Source of the DNA: Salvia splendens
Lineage: Eukaryota > Streptophyta > Magnoliopsida > Lamiales > Lamiaceae
Length of the DNA stretch: 64,000 bases
Assembly (NCBI RefSeq): GCF_004379255.2
Contig: NC_056037.1
Span: 32,709,012 to 32,773,011, forward strand
Direction: 5' to 3'
This document shows, one piece after another, positions 10,799-23,142 of this stretch; position 1 is the stretch's first letter, and each line of letters starts with the position of its first letter. Position numbers and translations under genes: made by a program. The notes beneath the pieces were generated by a model. It saw nothing but the letters and a program-made list of their open reading frames with translations, did not search any database and had not been told where the DNA came from.

Positions 10799-11027
10799 CT
10801 CCATCCGTCCCACGTTACTTGAGGCGTTTCTTTTCGGCCCCGAATTTAAGAAAGTTGTATTTAGTGAGTTAAACAAAGTAGAGGAGAAACTAAAGTAAGA
10901 GAAAGAAGAGAGTGAAGTAAAAGAAAGAATAAAGTAGGTGAGATTATATGTCTTGTTTTTAGCCAAAAAAAGAAATTATTTAAGTAATTTGGGATAATCC
11001 AACTCAAGTAACTTGAGACGGAGGGAG
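10799..11027. mobile_element. Stowaway-like MITE
   Basis: 229-bp element with ends CTCCATCCGTCCCACGTTAC and, on the other strand, CTCCCTCCGTCTCAAGTTAC, flanked by TA on both sides. The CTCCNTCCGTCCC terminus and TA target are characteristic of Tc1/mariner-derived Stowaway MITEs. The short frames inside are not genes. Confidence 0.9.
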
Positions 11028-11620
11028 TATAAACGAATAAACATAAAATTTTTCTCACCTAATGGCATTCGAAGTGTTCACTATTTGTGCATGTAAGAAA
11101 TTGTTAGAACCATTTTTAGATCTTGACTATGTACAATGATCTTTAATATTTGTATTAAAACACTTATTAGTACTCTCTCTGTTCTACAGTAATAGAGTCA
11201 TTTTGTCATTTTGGTACGTTCCATGATATTAGAGTCATTTCTTTTTCTAGCAAAAGTCAACACATTTTTTCTCTCTTACTTTATTCCCTCTTCATTTATC
11301 TACCTTTTTCATTTCTTACTTCATTGTTCTTTTACTTAACTTAATTAACACAATTTTTCTTAAATCACATACTGAAGAAACGTCTCCACTACTATGGAAC
11401 AAATTCAATAATATACAATAAAAGTAATACAGTATATAGATAAAATAAAAGCTCTATCTGCACATTGATTTTCAAAACAGCGCAAATTAGCAAGAAGTAT
11501 AGGTAAGGTTCGGTTTGCCTATGAAATTCAAGCCAATAATATTATATTCATCCAACAAAGAGATCAGATAATACAGTGTATAATATAATTGTAACATATT
11601 TTTTTCAAAATAATAATAAT
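11028..11620. other. Intergenic with a decayed Stowaway-like end
   Basis: CTCTCTCTGTTCTACAGTAATAGAGTC at about 11174 resembles a Stowaway end; the matching end (GTCTCCACTACTATGGAAC) at about 11380-11400 is weak. No gene seen. Confidence 0.4.
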
Positions 11621-11623
11621 ATA

Positions 11624-11873
11624 CTCCCCTCATTCCATAATAAAAGTCATCTTTGCTATTTTGGTTCGTCACACATTAAAATCCTCCTTTTACTTTTTAC
11701 AATAAATAGAAGTAGGCCCTATATTACACAACTCATTTTACTCATATTTTATTACTCCTATAAAACTATAAAAAAACGAAACTTATATTTCACTAACTTT
11801 TTTCATCATTTTTCTCTATATTTCTTAGAACACGTGTCAAGTCAACTATAGACACTTATATTGGGACGGATGA
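11624..11873. mobile_element. Stowaway-like MITE
   Basis: The left end CTCCCCTCATTCCATAATAAAAGTC and the reverse complement of the right end (TCATCCGTCCCAATATAAGTGTC) match imperfectly. A TA precedes the left end. The right boundary is approximate. Confidence 0.75.
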
Positions 11874-11879
11874 ATTATG

Positions 11880-13470
11880 ACATAAAATGTCAAAATGTTA
11901 ATGTTATAGTTATGAATTATAATGTCAGAATAGAAGTCCTCGTTTCCGAATTCAACTTAGTTACATAACGTTTTCCTTTTAACTAATAAAGTTGGAGGTT
12001 CCAATTATCATGTGCACAAATGTGTAAATCTCAAAAGAAAAAAATGGACTCACTACTTGATATAGTAGCGTACAAATTTAAGAAACAATTTTAGGCCGAG
12101 ACTGATGATCTCATCCACCTCAAAGGAAATCTGAAAAAATTCCAATAATGTACTTTATATATTGTGATTCTATATAAATTGGTCAACGATGTAATATATA
12201 GTAATTCTATATAACTGAAAAAAATCCAATGATGTAATATATAGTAATTCTATATAACTGAAAATCTTAGAAGATACAGTATTTCATAAAATTAAAACCT
12301 AATCACATTTGAATGCGAAGGTTGCTGGAATTGTGTCCCGTCAACACAATTTGACTACACAAGTTTTACTGTACGATTGGTAAAGTAAGAGAAAGATAAA
12401 ACGAAAAAGTAATTAAACTATTGTTAGTGTGAATAATGGGTCTAGAGAGAAAATTTTTTCAAAATTAGAAAGTACATATTCTTATGGGACGGACTACAAA
12501 GGAAAAAGTTCATGTGGGACGGATGGAGGAGTATTATATAAGTACATACAGTAATATACATTATACAATAGACTAGCTCGTAGTGGCTATAATCAAATAA
12601 ACTTGCCTCGAAAGTCGAGGTAAAATGAATTGTGTTTAGACAAGGCCAGTCCTAATTTCTTTTATTAAAGCGACCCATATTAAAACAAAATTCACTTTAT
12701 TCATCATAACATACACGTACACTAACCAACTCCACATCAAAAATTTTGATACAATATATTGAATCATGTGATGTAGAGATTCTACTTGTTCCCTTGTACA
12801 TTGAGCTTGATGAAGATCATCACATATATGATATATGCAAGAAGTTGTCGCTCGAGGCCTCAGAAATTTGGAGATGAAGCTGGCTTTTTGTGGCCAATTT
12901 TTCTTTCAAATTTTCTATTGGGTTTTTGAAAAAATTTGTATCGGAATTAGTTCTTGTCCCTTGTCGAAATTCTTCACTGATTGACTATCGGTATTTGATT
13001 AGTGCTTTTAATTACATGATAGCCGACACGAAACATTAATTAGCTACGCTAACATAATAAAAAAATATATGTAAAATATTTTAACACAAAAATATGGTAT
13101 ACATTTGCATTAAAAATATTTTTGCTTTTATATCCCATCTGCATAAAAACACTATCTTGATACTATCACAAAGTAACGATATTGTTATTTCCCATTCTTA
13201 AAATGAAAAATGAAATTGCAGGAACACATGGCAAAATTCAATAATGTAAAGACTGTTATTAATACCTTAAAAAGAAAATCATTTTAAAGAGCTTGTTATT
13301 GTTCGCGTACTGTGCTAAACTATGAATTATTCAATACTTAATTTTTCGTATAGAAGTACTTCTTTTTTTGTTCAGTTTTTCACGATGAGTGTAAATTAAA
13401 ATGATTAAAATCGAAAACTCAGGAACAAAATCCATAAAAATGGTGAAAATCCAAATTATACAAAATCAAC
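11880..13470. other. Intergenic with local repeats
   Basis: A 33-bp direct repeat (GATGTAATATATAGTAATTC...) lies at about 12189-12220 and 12231-12264. Sequence at about 12476-12533 (GGGACGGA...GGGACGGATGGAGGAGTA) is a solitary Stowaway-type end. No gene seen. Confidence 0.5.
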
Positions 13471-13477
13471 TTTTAGT

Positions 13478-13671
13478 GTGTTCGGTTTGCAAGATTGTAT
13501 CCCGGGATTAAATTAGTAGTGTGTTTGATTCATTAGATTTAATCCCCCAACCCAATCCTAAATGAATAATCATAAGATAATTAGTCATAGCTAACCTCAT
13601 ATGACTAAAATAATCTCACAACTCAATCCTAGATTATATCTTGATATTATTTTATCTAGAAAACCGAACAC
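13478..13671. mobile_element. GTGTTCGGTTT-ended MITE (copy 1)
   Basis: The terminal inverted repeats GTGTTCGGTTT and AAACCGAACAC are perfect over 11 bp. The body (ATAATCTCACAACTCAATCC) recurs at 27721-27903. The superfamily is uncertain because no clear target duplication was found; PIF/Harbinger-like or hAT-like are both possible. Confidence 0.75.
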
Positions 13672-13763
13672 CACCTTTGCATACCAATAAGACAATACAC
13701 TAAAAAATATAAAATCCAACTTGCAATCAATAAAATCAATCAACAATAACGACATGTCCATCT

Positions 13764-14366
13764 TAGGGATGGGTCGATACGATATATCGTATCGAAAATT
13801 TTGTATCGTTATTGTATCAAAAATATTGATATGAAAGACTTTCATATCGTTACCGTATCGAAAGTTTCGGTATACCGAAATTTCGGTATGGATAATATCT
13901 ATACCGTTACCGTATCGAAATTTCGGTATATCGTACCAAACTTCTATATACCGTTCTGAACGGTATATCGAAATTAAATGGATATCTATTTATGATTTTA
14001 GGATTTCTAATAAATATTTTTTGAATATATAAATAAATTAAATGGATATCTATTTATGATTTTAAACTTTTAATCTTTAAAAAATAAATTATAATATTAT
14101 TATAATTAGTATAAACGGTATGTATCAATAATTCAATACTTATTGATTTTCGATATATTTCGGTATACCGATAATATCGACATATATCAAATATTCGATA
14201 TAAACGGTACACCGCGGTATAAGAAAATTCATACCGTTATCGTATCGAAAATTTACGATACGGTATTGTATCGTGCTGAAAATTTCGGTAAACCAAAAAT
14301 TCGATATTTTTCGATACGATACGATCGATATACCATTTTTTCGGTATATTTACCCTGCCCTATATA
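13764..14366. mobile_element. Non-autonomous hAT-type element with 8-bp TSD
   Basis: 603-bp element flanked by a perfect 8-bp duplication GTCCATCT (13756-13763 and 14367-14374). The ends are related (TAGGGATGGGT on the left; TATATAGGGCAGGGT on the reverse strand at the right). The body is built of many short palindromes of the type TCGGTATACCGA and CGATACGATA. The 8-bp duplication and TAGGG-type ends fit the hAT superfamily. No transposase; the frames inside are repeat artefacts. Confidence 0.88.
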
Positions 14367-14374
14367 GTCCATCT

Positions 14375-15822
14375 ATCTTATTTAGCAAAAGGTATAAAGT
14401 CAGGAATAGTAGCGAATAGAGTCCAAAAATAATGATGTTTATCAAAACAACTAAAACCAACAATTATTTGTTTTTACTTTTTCATATTAGACTAACTAAA
14501 ATTTCGTCTCATTAATTAAAACATACAGTAACATAGTACATTAATTACTACTACTCCATAAAGTAACGTGTTTTTCCAATACTCTATTAAACTTCCTACA
14601 ATCTTGCACCTAATTTTGTCATATATTAATACATTAGCGATTAGGACCAGACAAAGTCACACGTATGTAAAGCATAATACAGTTAATATTACGTTTCTGT
14701 CACGCAATAATAATTTCAGAGACTAATGATATAATTAGTTCGTGTCACGTAACATTACATCAACTCACCTTAATTTTCAAACCTGCCTAATTCAACTTAA
14801 ATGCAATTCCTAACCTCCTCAATCAGTTAGTTAGTTCATTTATTTAATTTATTCCATAATTGTCTTAAGACTCTTAAGCCCTTAAAAATAATACTTCTAT
14901 TCCGTCTTTTTCTGAAAAATACTTCTATTTTGTCCAATCTTAAATATTAGGTGAAATATCTCAATTATTTACAAATACATGAATTATACCTAAATTTTAG
15001 TTTCTAGCTTATTCTGTTTTTTTTTTTGGTCCGACGTGTAAACTTTTAAATTTTTGTAATTTGACATGAGTCAATTGATCAGTCAATAACTCAAATTTTG
15101 AAATTTGATGAGCAATTTGTAGATTTTATCAAAAGACATAATTTTCAACTATTGATATTCATAATATTGAGTTTGGTATGCTGTACCATATATATTTTTA
15201 TTTTATTTTTTTTGCCAAAAAGGCTTTTATTCACCTGAACAATGAAATGAATTAAAATTTGATTCATGTATTTACATGCAGTTTAAATTTTAATGCTTCT
15301 TCTCTCTTAATCATACTCCTTCCATCTTCAAAAAATATGTAAGCAGTTTTACTATTTTAGTTCGTCTATTAAAATTAGACCAAGTCTAAATATGTAAAAT
15401 TTTTAATCATTTATAAACTATTAATAATATAAATATTTATTTTCTTTTTTATTTTATCAATTACGAATTTTATTTGTCAATTTTTCAAAGAACGAGAGAG
15501 TAGTACATGACCTCTTTTTGGATGGTTATGTGGGAGTAATAAATGATGCCAATAAAAGGTCAAATTGAAGCTTACAAGTTCCATCTGCTGATGTATGGGT
15601 GAGGGATCTGTCATGAACTGGTACTATTTAATTAAATAATTAAATTCCTATTTATTGTTATTAATTCATTCAATTTTGGCCACTCCACACCAAGCTGACT
15701 AATTCCTAATTATTCGGCGGCCTATTAATTTTCCTTCTTTTCATATTCCTATTTTCATAATTAATTTATAGTGTATAGATCACAATCACACTACCTAGAA
15801 AATAAAGGCAAACAAATAGTAA
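14375..15822. other. Intergenic; one decayed Stowaway-like MITE
   Basis: At about 15316-15506 the ends ACTCCTTCCATCTTCAAAAAATA and AAAGAACGAGAGAGTAGTA suggest a worn Stowaway-type element. No gene seen in the rest. Confidence 0.45.
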
Positions 15823-15831
15823 TAAATAAAT

Positions 15832-16515
15832 GGAATATTAGTCTCTAAAAATTGATCTATAATATCACAATCACACGGCCTGGAATTCGGTATTTACCTT
15901 AAACTCTGAAATTGGTCTATAATATCACAAACTTTGCATTTTGTTTGGTATTTCTCAAACTCACTCAAATAAGATATTTTCATCAAAATCTTATTTTACG
16001 TAGACAACTGAGATACATTTTATGATATTTTAAACCACTTTAAGTTCATAACATGTAGGATAAAAGTCACATTGAAAACCACGTTGATTTAATTGTGTCA
16101 AGTATGATAAAAAAAGCCTCGTAAGTTAGTCAAATATAGTACTCCCTCTATCCCTGAAAATTTGTCACCTATTTACTTTTTCGTCCATCCCTAAAAATTT
16201 GTCACATTTCACTTTTACCATTTTTTGTAGTGGACCCTACATTTCACTAACTCATTCACACTCACATTTTATTATAAAACTAATATATAAAAGTAGGACT
16301 CACATACCACCAATTTTTTCAATTCACTTTCTATTACATTTCTTAAAACCCGTGTCGGGTCAAATGGTGACGAATTATTAGAGGGGAGGGAGTAATAGAT
16401 ATGCCGCGGGAAATACTAAACAAAATGCAAAGTTTGTGATATTATAGACCAATTTCAAAGTTTATAAAAAATACTAAATTTTAGGCAAATTTATGGTTTT
16501 AGAGACCAATTTTCC
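15832..16515. mobile_element. Mutator-type long-TIR element with 9-bp TSD
   Basis: The ends GGAATATTAGTCTCTAAAA and (reverse complement, right) GGAAAATTGGTCTCTAAAA extend into inverted arms of over 100 bp, sharing blocks such as TATAATATCACAAACTTTGC. The 9-bp flanks TAAATAAAT at 15823-15831 and 16516-16524 are identical, as expected for Mutator-like elements, though the flank is low-complexity. It carries no transposase. A Stowaway MITE sits in its centre. Confidence 0.82.
16142..16392. mobile_element. Stowaway-like MITE nested in the Mutator-type element
   Basis: Ends CTCCCTCTATCCCTGAAAATTT and GGGGAGGGAG with TA on both sides (16140-16141 and 16393-16394). It interrupts the loop between the arms of the surrounding element. 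Confidence 0.88.
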
Positions 16516-16524
16516 TAAATAAAT

Positions 16525-17163
16525 ATATAAACGCATTCAACAAATATTGTTATGCGTGTGTACATGTATTTAGAAAATTATATATACGCGGTCAAATACG
16601 TTTGTATTTCAAAATATTTTATTCAACTAATACTATTTGAATAATATCTGAACTTTCATTTTTTTTAAAAAAAAATATGAACTTTCGATTATGTTTCACA
16701 TATTGAGTGATAAAACTGTTAGTTCTTGCTTCTTCGAAATTAAATATTCATTTATGAAATTAATGTTAGAGGATTGCTTATTCAGTCCTATTATCGGTAA
16801 CTGATACACTTACTATAATCTTTGATACTGAGTCAACAAAATATAATTATATCAATCAATATTTAAAGGGTTTTAAATGAAAATAAGCATAAAACATGTG
16901 TGCTACTACTACTCTTATTTTATGCCAGTGATTTAGGGTAATTTAGAGAATACTATTTTGGTAGTAGGAGTATTTAATAGTAGAGTCAGTTGGCATTCAA
17001 GGTTATCCCCAATCTATATTTTTTGATTTGACTTCATTATTATCAAACCAAAAGATAGGTCCCAAAACAACTACTTTCTTCATTCTCCATTCTTCTTTTT
17101 TTGCTATACAAAATAAACAACCATTTCTAGTCTTTAGAGAGAGAGAAAAAGAGAGGCGCCAAG
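16525..17163. other. Upstream region of the 17164 gene
   Basis: No gene seen. The last 60 bases (GA-rich, GAGAGAGAGAAAAAGAGAGG) look like a 5' UTR leading to the ATG at 17164; TCTATATTTT near 17011 is a possible TATA element. Confidence 0.45.
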
Positions 17164-17679
17164 ATGAGCAAAAAAGCGAGCCAACAACAAAGCCTGTTTG
17201 TGTTCATAATCACCACTCCATACCGAGCCCTCTGCAAGGCCCGCGACTTCTACGTGAAAAGCATGCTAAACTGCGCGAATTCAAACGCCATCGGGCTGCA
17301 TAGCTCCGTGCAGCCCGGCCCAGCCCTGCCTCGGAGCTTCAGCGCGACAATTTCGTCACGGTCTCGCCGCGACGACGACGCGGACTACCGCGAGCTGGTG
17401 CGGGCTGCTTCTGCCCGCACCATCGGCAGCAGGGTCGATCTCGATGCCTACGTGAAGCAGGAGCGGAAGGCGAAGCCCGGCCCGCGTGCCTTGCCGTCTA
17501 GAAGCGCCAGCGTGGCAATGGGGAGAATTGATGAGGAGAGGCCAACTGGATATTTTGGTGAAGATATTAAAATTGGTAATATTAATAAATTTGATAATGG
17601 TAGAATTGTTGATAGGAAGAGTGAATTGAAGTATCCAAGAAGCAAAAGTCATGCCGCGGTGAGAACGGCATTGCTTTGA
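17164..17679 (+). CDS. Plant-specific small protein of unknown function
   Basis: Single-exon frame of 171 residues. I recognise its layout from uncharacterised plant proteins but cannot give it a function. A short hydrophobic stretch (LFVFIITTPY, residues 11-20) leads into RALCKARDFYVKSMLNC. A basic, Ser/Arg-rich middle follows (PRSFSATISSRSRR), then an acidic/helical stretch (YRELVRAASARTIGSRVDLD) and a MGRIDEE motif near 119-125. The C-terminus is YPRSKSHAAVRTALL. Base composition is clearly GC-richer and codon-like compared with its flanks, which supports a real gene. The start follows a GA-rich leader; there is no upstream in-frame Met. A decayed hAT transposon lies about 75 bp downstream on the opposite strand. 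Confidence 0.85.
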   Translation: MSKKASQQQSLFVFIITTPYRALCKARDFYVKSMLNCANSNAIGLHSSVQPGPALPRSFSATISSRSRRDDDADYRELVRAASARTIGSRVDLDAYVKQERKAKPGPRALPSRSASVAMGRIDEERPTGYFGEDIKIGNINKFDNGRIVDRKSELKYPRSKSHAAVRTALL

Positions 17680-17751
17680 TATTTTGTTTACTTACCCGTG
17701 TGGAAGTGGAACCATTTATCCTCTTTTTTTTATTTCTTTTTTTGCGATAAA

Positions 17752-18178
17752 TTAATATACTCCTACTTCAATGTAGCAGCTCATATAACCAATTAAACGT
17801 TTGTTCAAAGTCCAACTATTGTCCACAAAGTGAACCGTAATGCCCATGTATGAATGCCGGTTAAAATAATCAGTCCATACATCTGAGCAAATGTTCACTT
17901 TGTGTCCCAAGTTTAGTAAATAACGTAATAATTTAACTTTTTTCTCCAAACATTGTCTAACGGTAGATCGTTGAACGGTCATTCGACCTACTCTTTTGAT
18001 AGCTACGTTCAAACCACTTTGCATAGTAACCTCAAATTTTTTGTCATCATAAACATTAAAAGGGAAATGCTTCATTGCAGCCCATCTAGTCATAACGTCA
18101 GCAAATTTTTTTTATCATATTTAAAAAGAGGCGTACCTGACGAACCTGAGCCACCGGGTTGGAAGTTTAGTTGGGTTT
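17752..18178 (-). pseudogene. hAT transposase, second fragment
   Basis: Encodes a recognisable stretch of plant hAT (RICESLEEPER-like) transposase: FADVMTRWAAMKHFPFN, then KVNICSDVWTDYFNRHSYMG, a conserved region at the start of the RNase-H-like core. An A8 run at about 18105-18112 (minus strand) leaves the frame out of register with the upstream BED-finger part by one base. The sequence degenerates after GYMSCYIEVGVY. The remaining catalytic domain and the dimerisation region are absent. Removing Copia-2 and one GGTTT copy joins this piece to the BED-finger fragment. Confidence 0.85.
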
Positions 18179-18366
18179 TGTTGAAGAAAGCTCTTTGATT
18201 TATTTCAATGTGTCTATACAATGAACGGAAGATACATGCCTAAATAGGCTAGGATGTTATGTACATATGGTAAGATTTCACAATGATTTACCCTAGTTTT
18301 AAATCCAGAAGATATCATTCAAAATTGATTCCACAATCTTCCCATAATTCTTGCTGATTTCTAACA
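18179..18366 (-). repeat. 3' LTR of Copia-2
   Basis: 188-bp LTR. It lacks the 11-bp TCTTCTCATAA-type duplication present in its partner. Confidence 0.92.
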
Positions 18367-21300
18367 CTCCCTCTCATGTTGAACAATGGGATCTCCTATT
18401 TTTAACTTGCCCAATGCTTCACTGAAACTCCTTGCATCCACTGCCTTTGTAAGGATATCCGCTAACTGATCTTTTGAGCGAACAAATGGGAGGTCTATCA
18501 CCTTTGCCTCGATATTCTCCTTGATGAAATGACGGTCAACCTCAACATGTTTGGTCCGATCATGTTGAACTGGATTTTCAGATATGCTGATCGCTGCTTT
18601 GTTATCACAGAAGAGCCTACACGGCTCGTTTGGCATCAATCTAAGTTCTGTCATTAACTTCTTTATCCATAGGATTTCTGTCAAGCCACTCTTGATTCCA
18701 CGAAACTCTGTTTCTGCGCTTGATAAAGCTACCACATTTTGCTTCTTGCTTCGCCAGGTCACAAGGTTTCCTCCCACGAAGGTGAAATACCCTGCGGTAG
18801 ATCTTCAGTCATTTGGATTCCCTGCCCAATCTGCATCGGTGAATCCATGTACTTCTAAGTTCCCATGGTTCTCGAACAATATCCCGTGTCCTGGAGTTCC
18901 CTTCAAGTAGCGCACGATTCTTAACGCTGTTTCCCAATGATCGACTTGCGGTTTATGCATGAATTGACTCACTATCCCCACAACATATGCAATATCTGGC
19001 CTCGTGTGAGCAAGATAGATAAGTTTACCTACCAGATGTTGATATCTTGTTTGGTGCATAAGTTCTGCCCCTTCAGTTAGTCGAAGACCATGGTTCTGCA
19101 TCATTGGTGTTTCTGCGGGTTTGCAATCTAGCATTCCTGTTTCTGTTAGGAGATCCAAAACATACTTCCGTTGGCTTATGAATATTCCCTTCTTGGATCG
19201 CATTTCCTCAATACCCAGAAAGTATTTCAAGAGACCCAAATCTTTCATCTCAAACTCGGCAAATAGATTCTTCCTTAGCTGTCTTATTTCTTCCTCATCG
19301 TCTCCAGTCAGGATCATATCATCCACGTAAATAATAAGGCAGGTGATTTTCCCTTCTTTCTTCTTCAGAAACAGAGTATGATCTGAGTTACTCTGTTTGT
19401 ATCCATATTTCTTCATGACTTCAGTAAATCTGCCAAACCACGCCCTTGGTGACTGCTTCAAACCATAAAGAGTCTTCTTGAGCTTACATACCTCTCCTGT
19501 CTTAAGTTCTCCCTTGAAGCCTGGTGGAGCTTCCATATAGATTGGCTTAGTCAATTCGCCATGTAAGAAGGCGTTGGTTACATCAAACTGATGTAGTGGC
19601 CAGTCTTTTGTCGCAGCAATAGAGAACAATACACGAATGGTGTTCATCTTGGCCACTGGTGAGAAGGTTTCTGCATAATCCACTCCATAAGTCTGAGTAT
19701 AGCCTTTTGCTACCAACCTTGCTTTGTAGCATTCAATAGACCCGTCTGGCTTCCTCTTGATTGTAAACACCCATCGACATCCCACTAGTCTAGACCCTTC
19801 TGGTCTCACACACACCTCCCACGTTTTGCTCTTCAATAGTGCATTCATTTCAACAAGCATTGCCTCCCTCCAATGTGGAATCTGCATTGCTTCCTCTGCC
19901 GATCTAGGGAGCTCTTCTTCTCTATACATGGCCGTCATAAAGGCCCCTGCTGTTTCCGTCAGGTTCGCTTTAGCCAGCTTTGCCACCGAATATCTACTCT
20001 TCTTCGAGATGCGTTCTGGACTGCATCGCTTGGGTGGAACGCCCCTCGTGCTTCGATATGGAAGTGTGTACTGCCCGGTATCTCCATCGATCACTGCACT
20101 GTCAGTAGACTCTATATGTTCTGTTGGTTCTGCAGTCGAGTTATTAGGAACATTTGTACTATTGATTCCAGTTTCAGGGATTACCTCAGATATCACTGGA
20201 GGAGAACTGTTGGGACGCGGTGATTGAGGAGGCTCTACAGCCGACAAGACAGGCTCGGCGACAGTACTAGCTGTCTCGGTTGGTTCCACGACAGAGTCAC
20301 TTGGTGATGGCACAAACCAGTTTAGGGGTCCACTTGACCTATTAACATTACTATGACTACTCTCCCCCTGACCACGAAGACTGGTGTAGTAATATTCACA
20401 CTCCAAAAAATTGCAATTCATAGTTGTAATTATCTTTCTAGACGATGGGTCAAAGCACCTATAACCCTTTTGATTGATCCCATACCCCAAAAAGACACAT
20501 TTTATTGCGCATGCGGAAAATTTCGTTCTCTCTTGTTTGGGAACATGAACATACACAAAACAACCAAAGATTTTAAGTGGCAGGGTAAGAGGTTCAGGTA
20601 CGTCGGCTAGAGACGATAAGACCTGTAACGGGGTTTTCATGTTCAAAATTTTTGTAGGGAGACGGTTCACCAAATAAACAGATGTCGCAACGGCCTCGGG
20701 CAAAAGAAATTTTGGAACATTCGAATCAAAAAACAAAGCACGAGTTATTTCCATAATTATCCTATTTTTCCTCTCGGCTACTCCATTCTGTTCAGGTGTA
20801 TAGGGGCATAAGGTTTGGTGAACTAACCCGTTTTCCATGAAAAAATTTGTCATTTCCTTATTGACGAACTCCCACCCATTATCAGACCTAAGGACTTTAA
20901 TGATCGTCTGAAATTGAGTTTGAATTAGTTTGTAAAAAAGGACAAATTTATAATAAACCTCGGATTTATTTTTTAGAAAATATACCCACGTCATTCTTGA
21001 ACAATCATCAACAAATATAAAAAAATATCGAAAACCATGATCACCATTAACGGGCGCAGGGCCCCAAACGTCAGCATGCACTAAAGAAAACAGACTCTTA
21101 ACACGAGTTTCAGAAGATTTAAAAGACTGTCTGTGGCTTTTCGCCAAAACACAAGATTCATACTCAAAATCCTTGAGGTGGGAAAAATTAGGAAAAAGTA
21201 ATTTGAAATAACCAAGAGATGGATGACCTAGACGTCCGTGCAACAACCAAGCATCCCGAGTCGCAGATCCGTGAGCCATCATTGCGGCACTGCCTTGGTG

Positions 21301-23030
21301 AGCCATCTCATCAACATAGTAGAGGTCTTGACGCTCAGTGCCACGCCCAATTATCCTCCTCGTCCTGATATCATGTAATACACAGAAATTAGGATGCATT
21401 AATAAAGTACAATTTAATTCCTTCGTCACGTGGCTAATAGACATCAACTTGTGAGACAATTTGGGAACATATAAGCAATTTGACAATCTTAATGTTGGCG
21501 AAATCTCAATTGTCCCACTCCCTTCTACCGAAGTTAATTCCCCATCTGCAGTCTGTATCTGACTTTTCATAGTATCACAAAAATTTACAAAATCCTTCCT
21601 ATCATGAGTCATTGTGTCAGTGGCTCCACAATCAAAAATCCACCGTTCATCTTTATCACCAAATTTACGTTTGACAGTACATGCAATGGGCTGATCGTGC
21701 AATATCCTAAAACTATTAGGACTGACTAAGGTATTAGCACACACTGTGGGGTCAATTTTCAAATTATTCAGAGTGGGGGGTCAGTCTGCAAAGTGTGGGG
21801 TATTTTATGTAATTTATCAGAAATGTGGGGTTTATTCTGCAAAATATGGGGTGTTTTATGCGATTTATTAGAACTGGGGGATTTTTTGAAAACAAGTAAT
21901 ATGGGTAGGGTTTGACAAACCCTAACCCATTACCTCCTTCCCCAAATGAGCCGTCTGATCCTCCGACGCGTCCAGCAAAGGCTGCCTGCCCCACCTCCTC
22001 TCCACGCCTGCCGCCGCCGCCGCCTGGAGTTCCACCCTCGGCGCCGCCTCACCCACGAACGGTATTTTCCGTTCCTCCAGTCTCCTCAACTCCGATGGCC
22101 AATTTTGCCTTTCCCTTTTGATTTTCCTCCCACCAATTCGGAAAACCAACCAATTTGAAGCAAGTTTCCTGGGTGTGTTTGTTCATACGCAATTTGAACA
22201 CCATAGCTTGGTTTTGTCGGGTTTGGTTGCTCCGCGGCGGTTGTTGGTGGCGGCGTGGAGTTGTCCGGGACGGATCGGCGGCTGCTGGGTCTGGAATCGT
22301 GTGTTTCAGGCTCCGAATCCGAGCCTCACCCCATTTGTTGCGGTGGTTGTGGATGAATCAGGGTTCGCCGGCGGCATTATTTTGAGCCGCACGACTTCCC
22401 TTTTTATCCAGCCATAAGCGACGTCTACCGGCGGGGTTGGGCTTTCTTTGAGGATATCCCTCCTTGTCCCTTCGAATTGGGAGTTCAATCCTGCCAAGAA
22501 CTTGTATAATCTTCTCTGATTTATGATACTACGGTACTCATCGATTCCTTTGTCGCAGCAGGTGATGGTTTTTGTCTGGCACCGATCGATTTCGATCCAT
22601 ACTCCATGTAATGTTCTCCAGTAAGTCTCCAGATCCATGTCCCCTTGGACAATCCGGCTGGCTTTATCCTCCAGTTCTATATCAAGTACGAATCCGACGT
22701 ACTCTGATACGTCACTGCCAAGCTATCCCAAATCGCCTTTGCACTTTGGTGGTGTGCGAAATCTGCGACGATTTCGATCTCCATGTTGTCCACAATCCTG
22801 GAGAAGACCACTAAATCGGTCTCCTCCCACTCCAGATACTCTTTGTCGGTTGGTTTTGGGGGTGTTGGCACTCCTGTGATGTGCCGCAATGCCCTTCGGC
22901 TTCCGATGGCTACTCTCATGAGTTGTGCCCATAGTGCATAATTCCTTCCATTTAGCTTGAATGCTATTGTAACATTCTTGCTTGCTTTGAGTCTGAGATC
23001 ACCGGTTTTGATATCATCTTCTTCTGCCAT
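18361..23030 (-). pseudogene. Copia-2 gag-pol, broken
   Basis: Gag starts at 23030 (MAEEDD) with a UBN2-type domain. A one-base loss near 22678 shifts the frame into the next piece (22306-22638, MDLETYWRTLHGVW). A second one-base loss in the zinc knuckle region near 22175-22190 separates the CSNC and KHTQETC halves. Pol then runs open for 985 codons from 21762: protease (FDCGATDTMTH), integrase (ADVWGP, RSDNGWEF, NGVAERKNR) and reverse transcriptase (YVDDMILTGDD). It ends at a single TGA at 18805-18807 inside RNase H (NPND stop, then RSTAGYF in the same frame). The final 138 codons (RNase H) continue in frame to the LTR. So the element is disabled by at least two frameshifts and one nonsense codon. 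Confidence 0.92.
21770..21890. repeat. Imperfect tandem repeat in the Copia-2 gag/pol linker
   Basis: Two to three imperfect units of about 54 bp built on GTGTGGGGTATTTTATG. On the coding strand they would encode a repetitive linker (PHILQNKPHISDKLHKIPHT). Probably a native feature of this Copia lineage. Confidence 0.6.
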
Positions 23031-23142
23031 TTTCAGGTTTGGTCGTCCGTCGCCGCCTTCTGGTCGGGACAGGTATTCGGGCGATGATGAGGTTATATTT
23101 TGAGCCTGAGCCTGAGCCTTTGATTATTTGGCTCTGATGCCA

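Noticed and set aside
10766..11058. Ser/Phe-rich minus-strand frames
   Set aside because: Derived from the Stowaway MITE interior and its CTCTCTTACTTT-type tract.
14143..14367. Open frame of 74 codons
   Set aside because: Lies entirely in the palindromic body of the hAT-type element; its residues follow from the repeated TCGGTATACC words.
19757..20227. 156-codon plus-strand frame inside Copia-2
   Set aside because: Antisense shadow of the well-supported pol frame on the minus strand.
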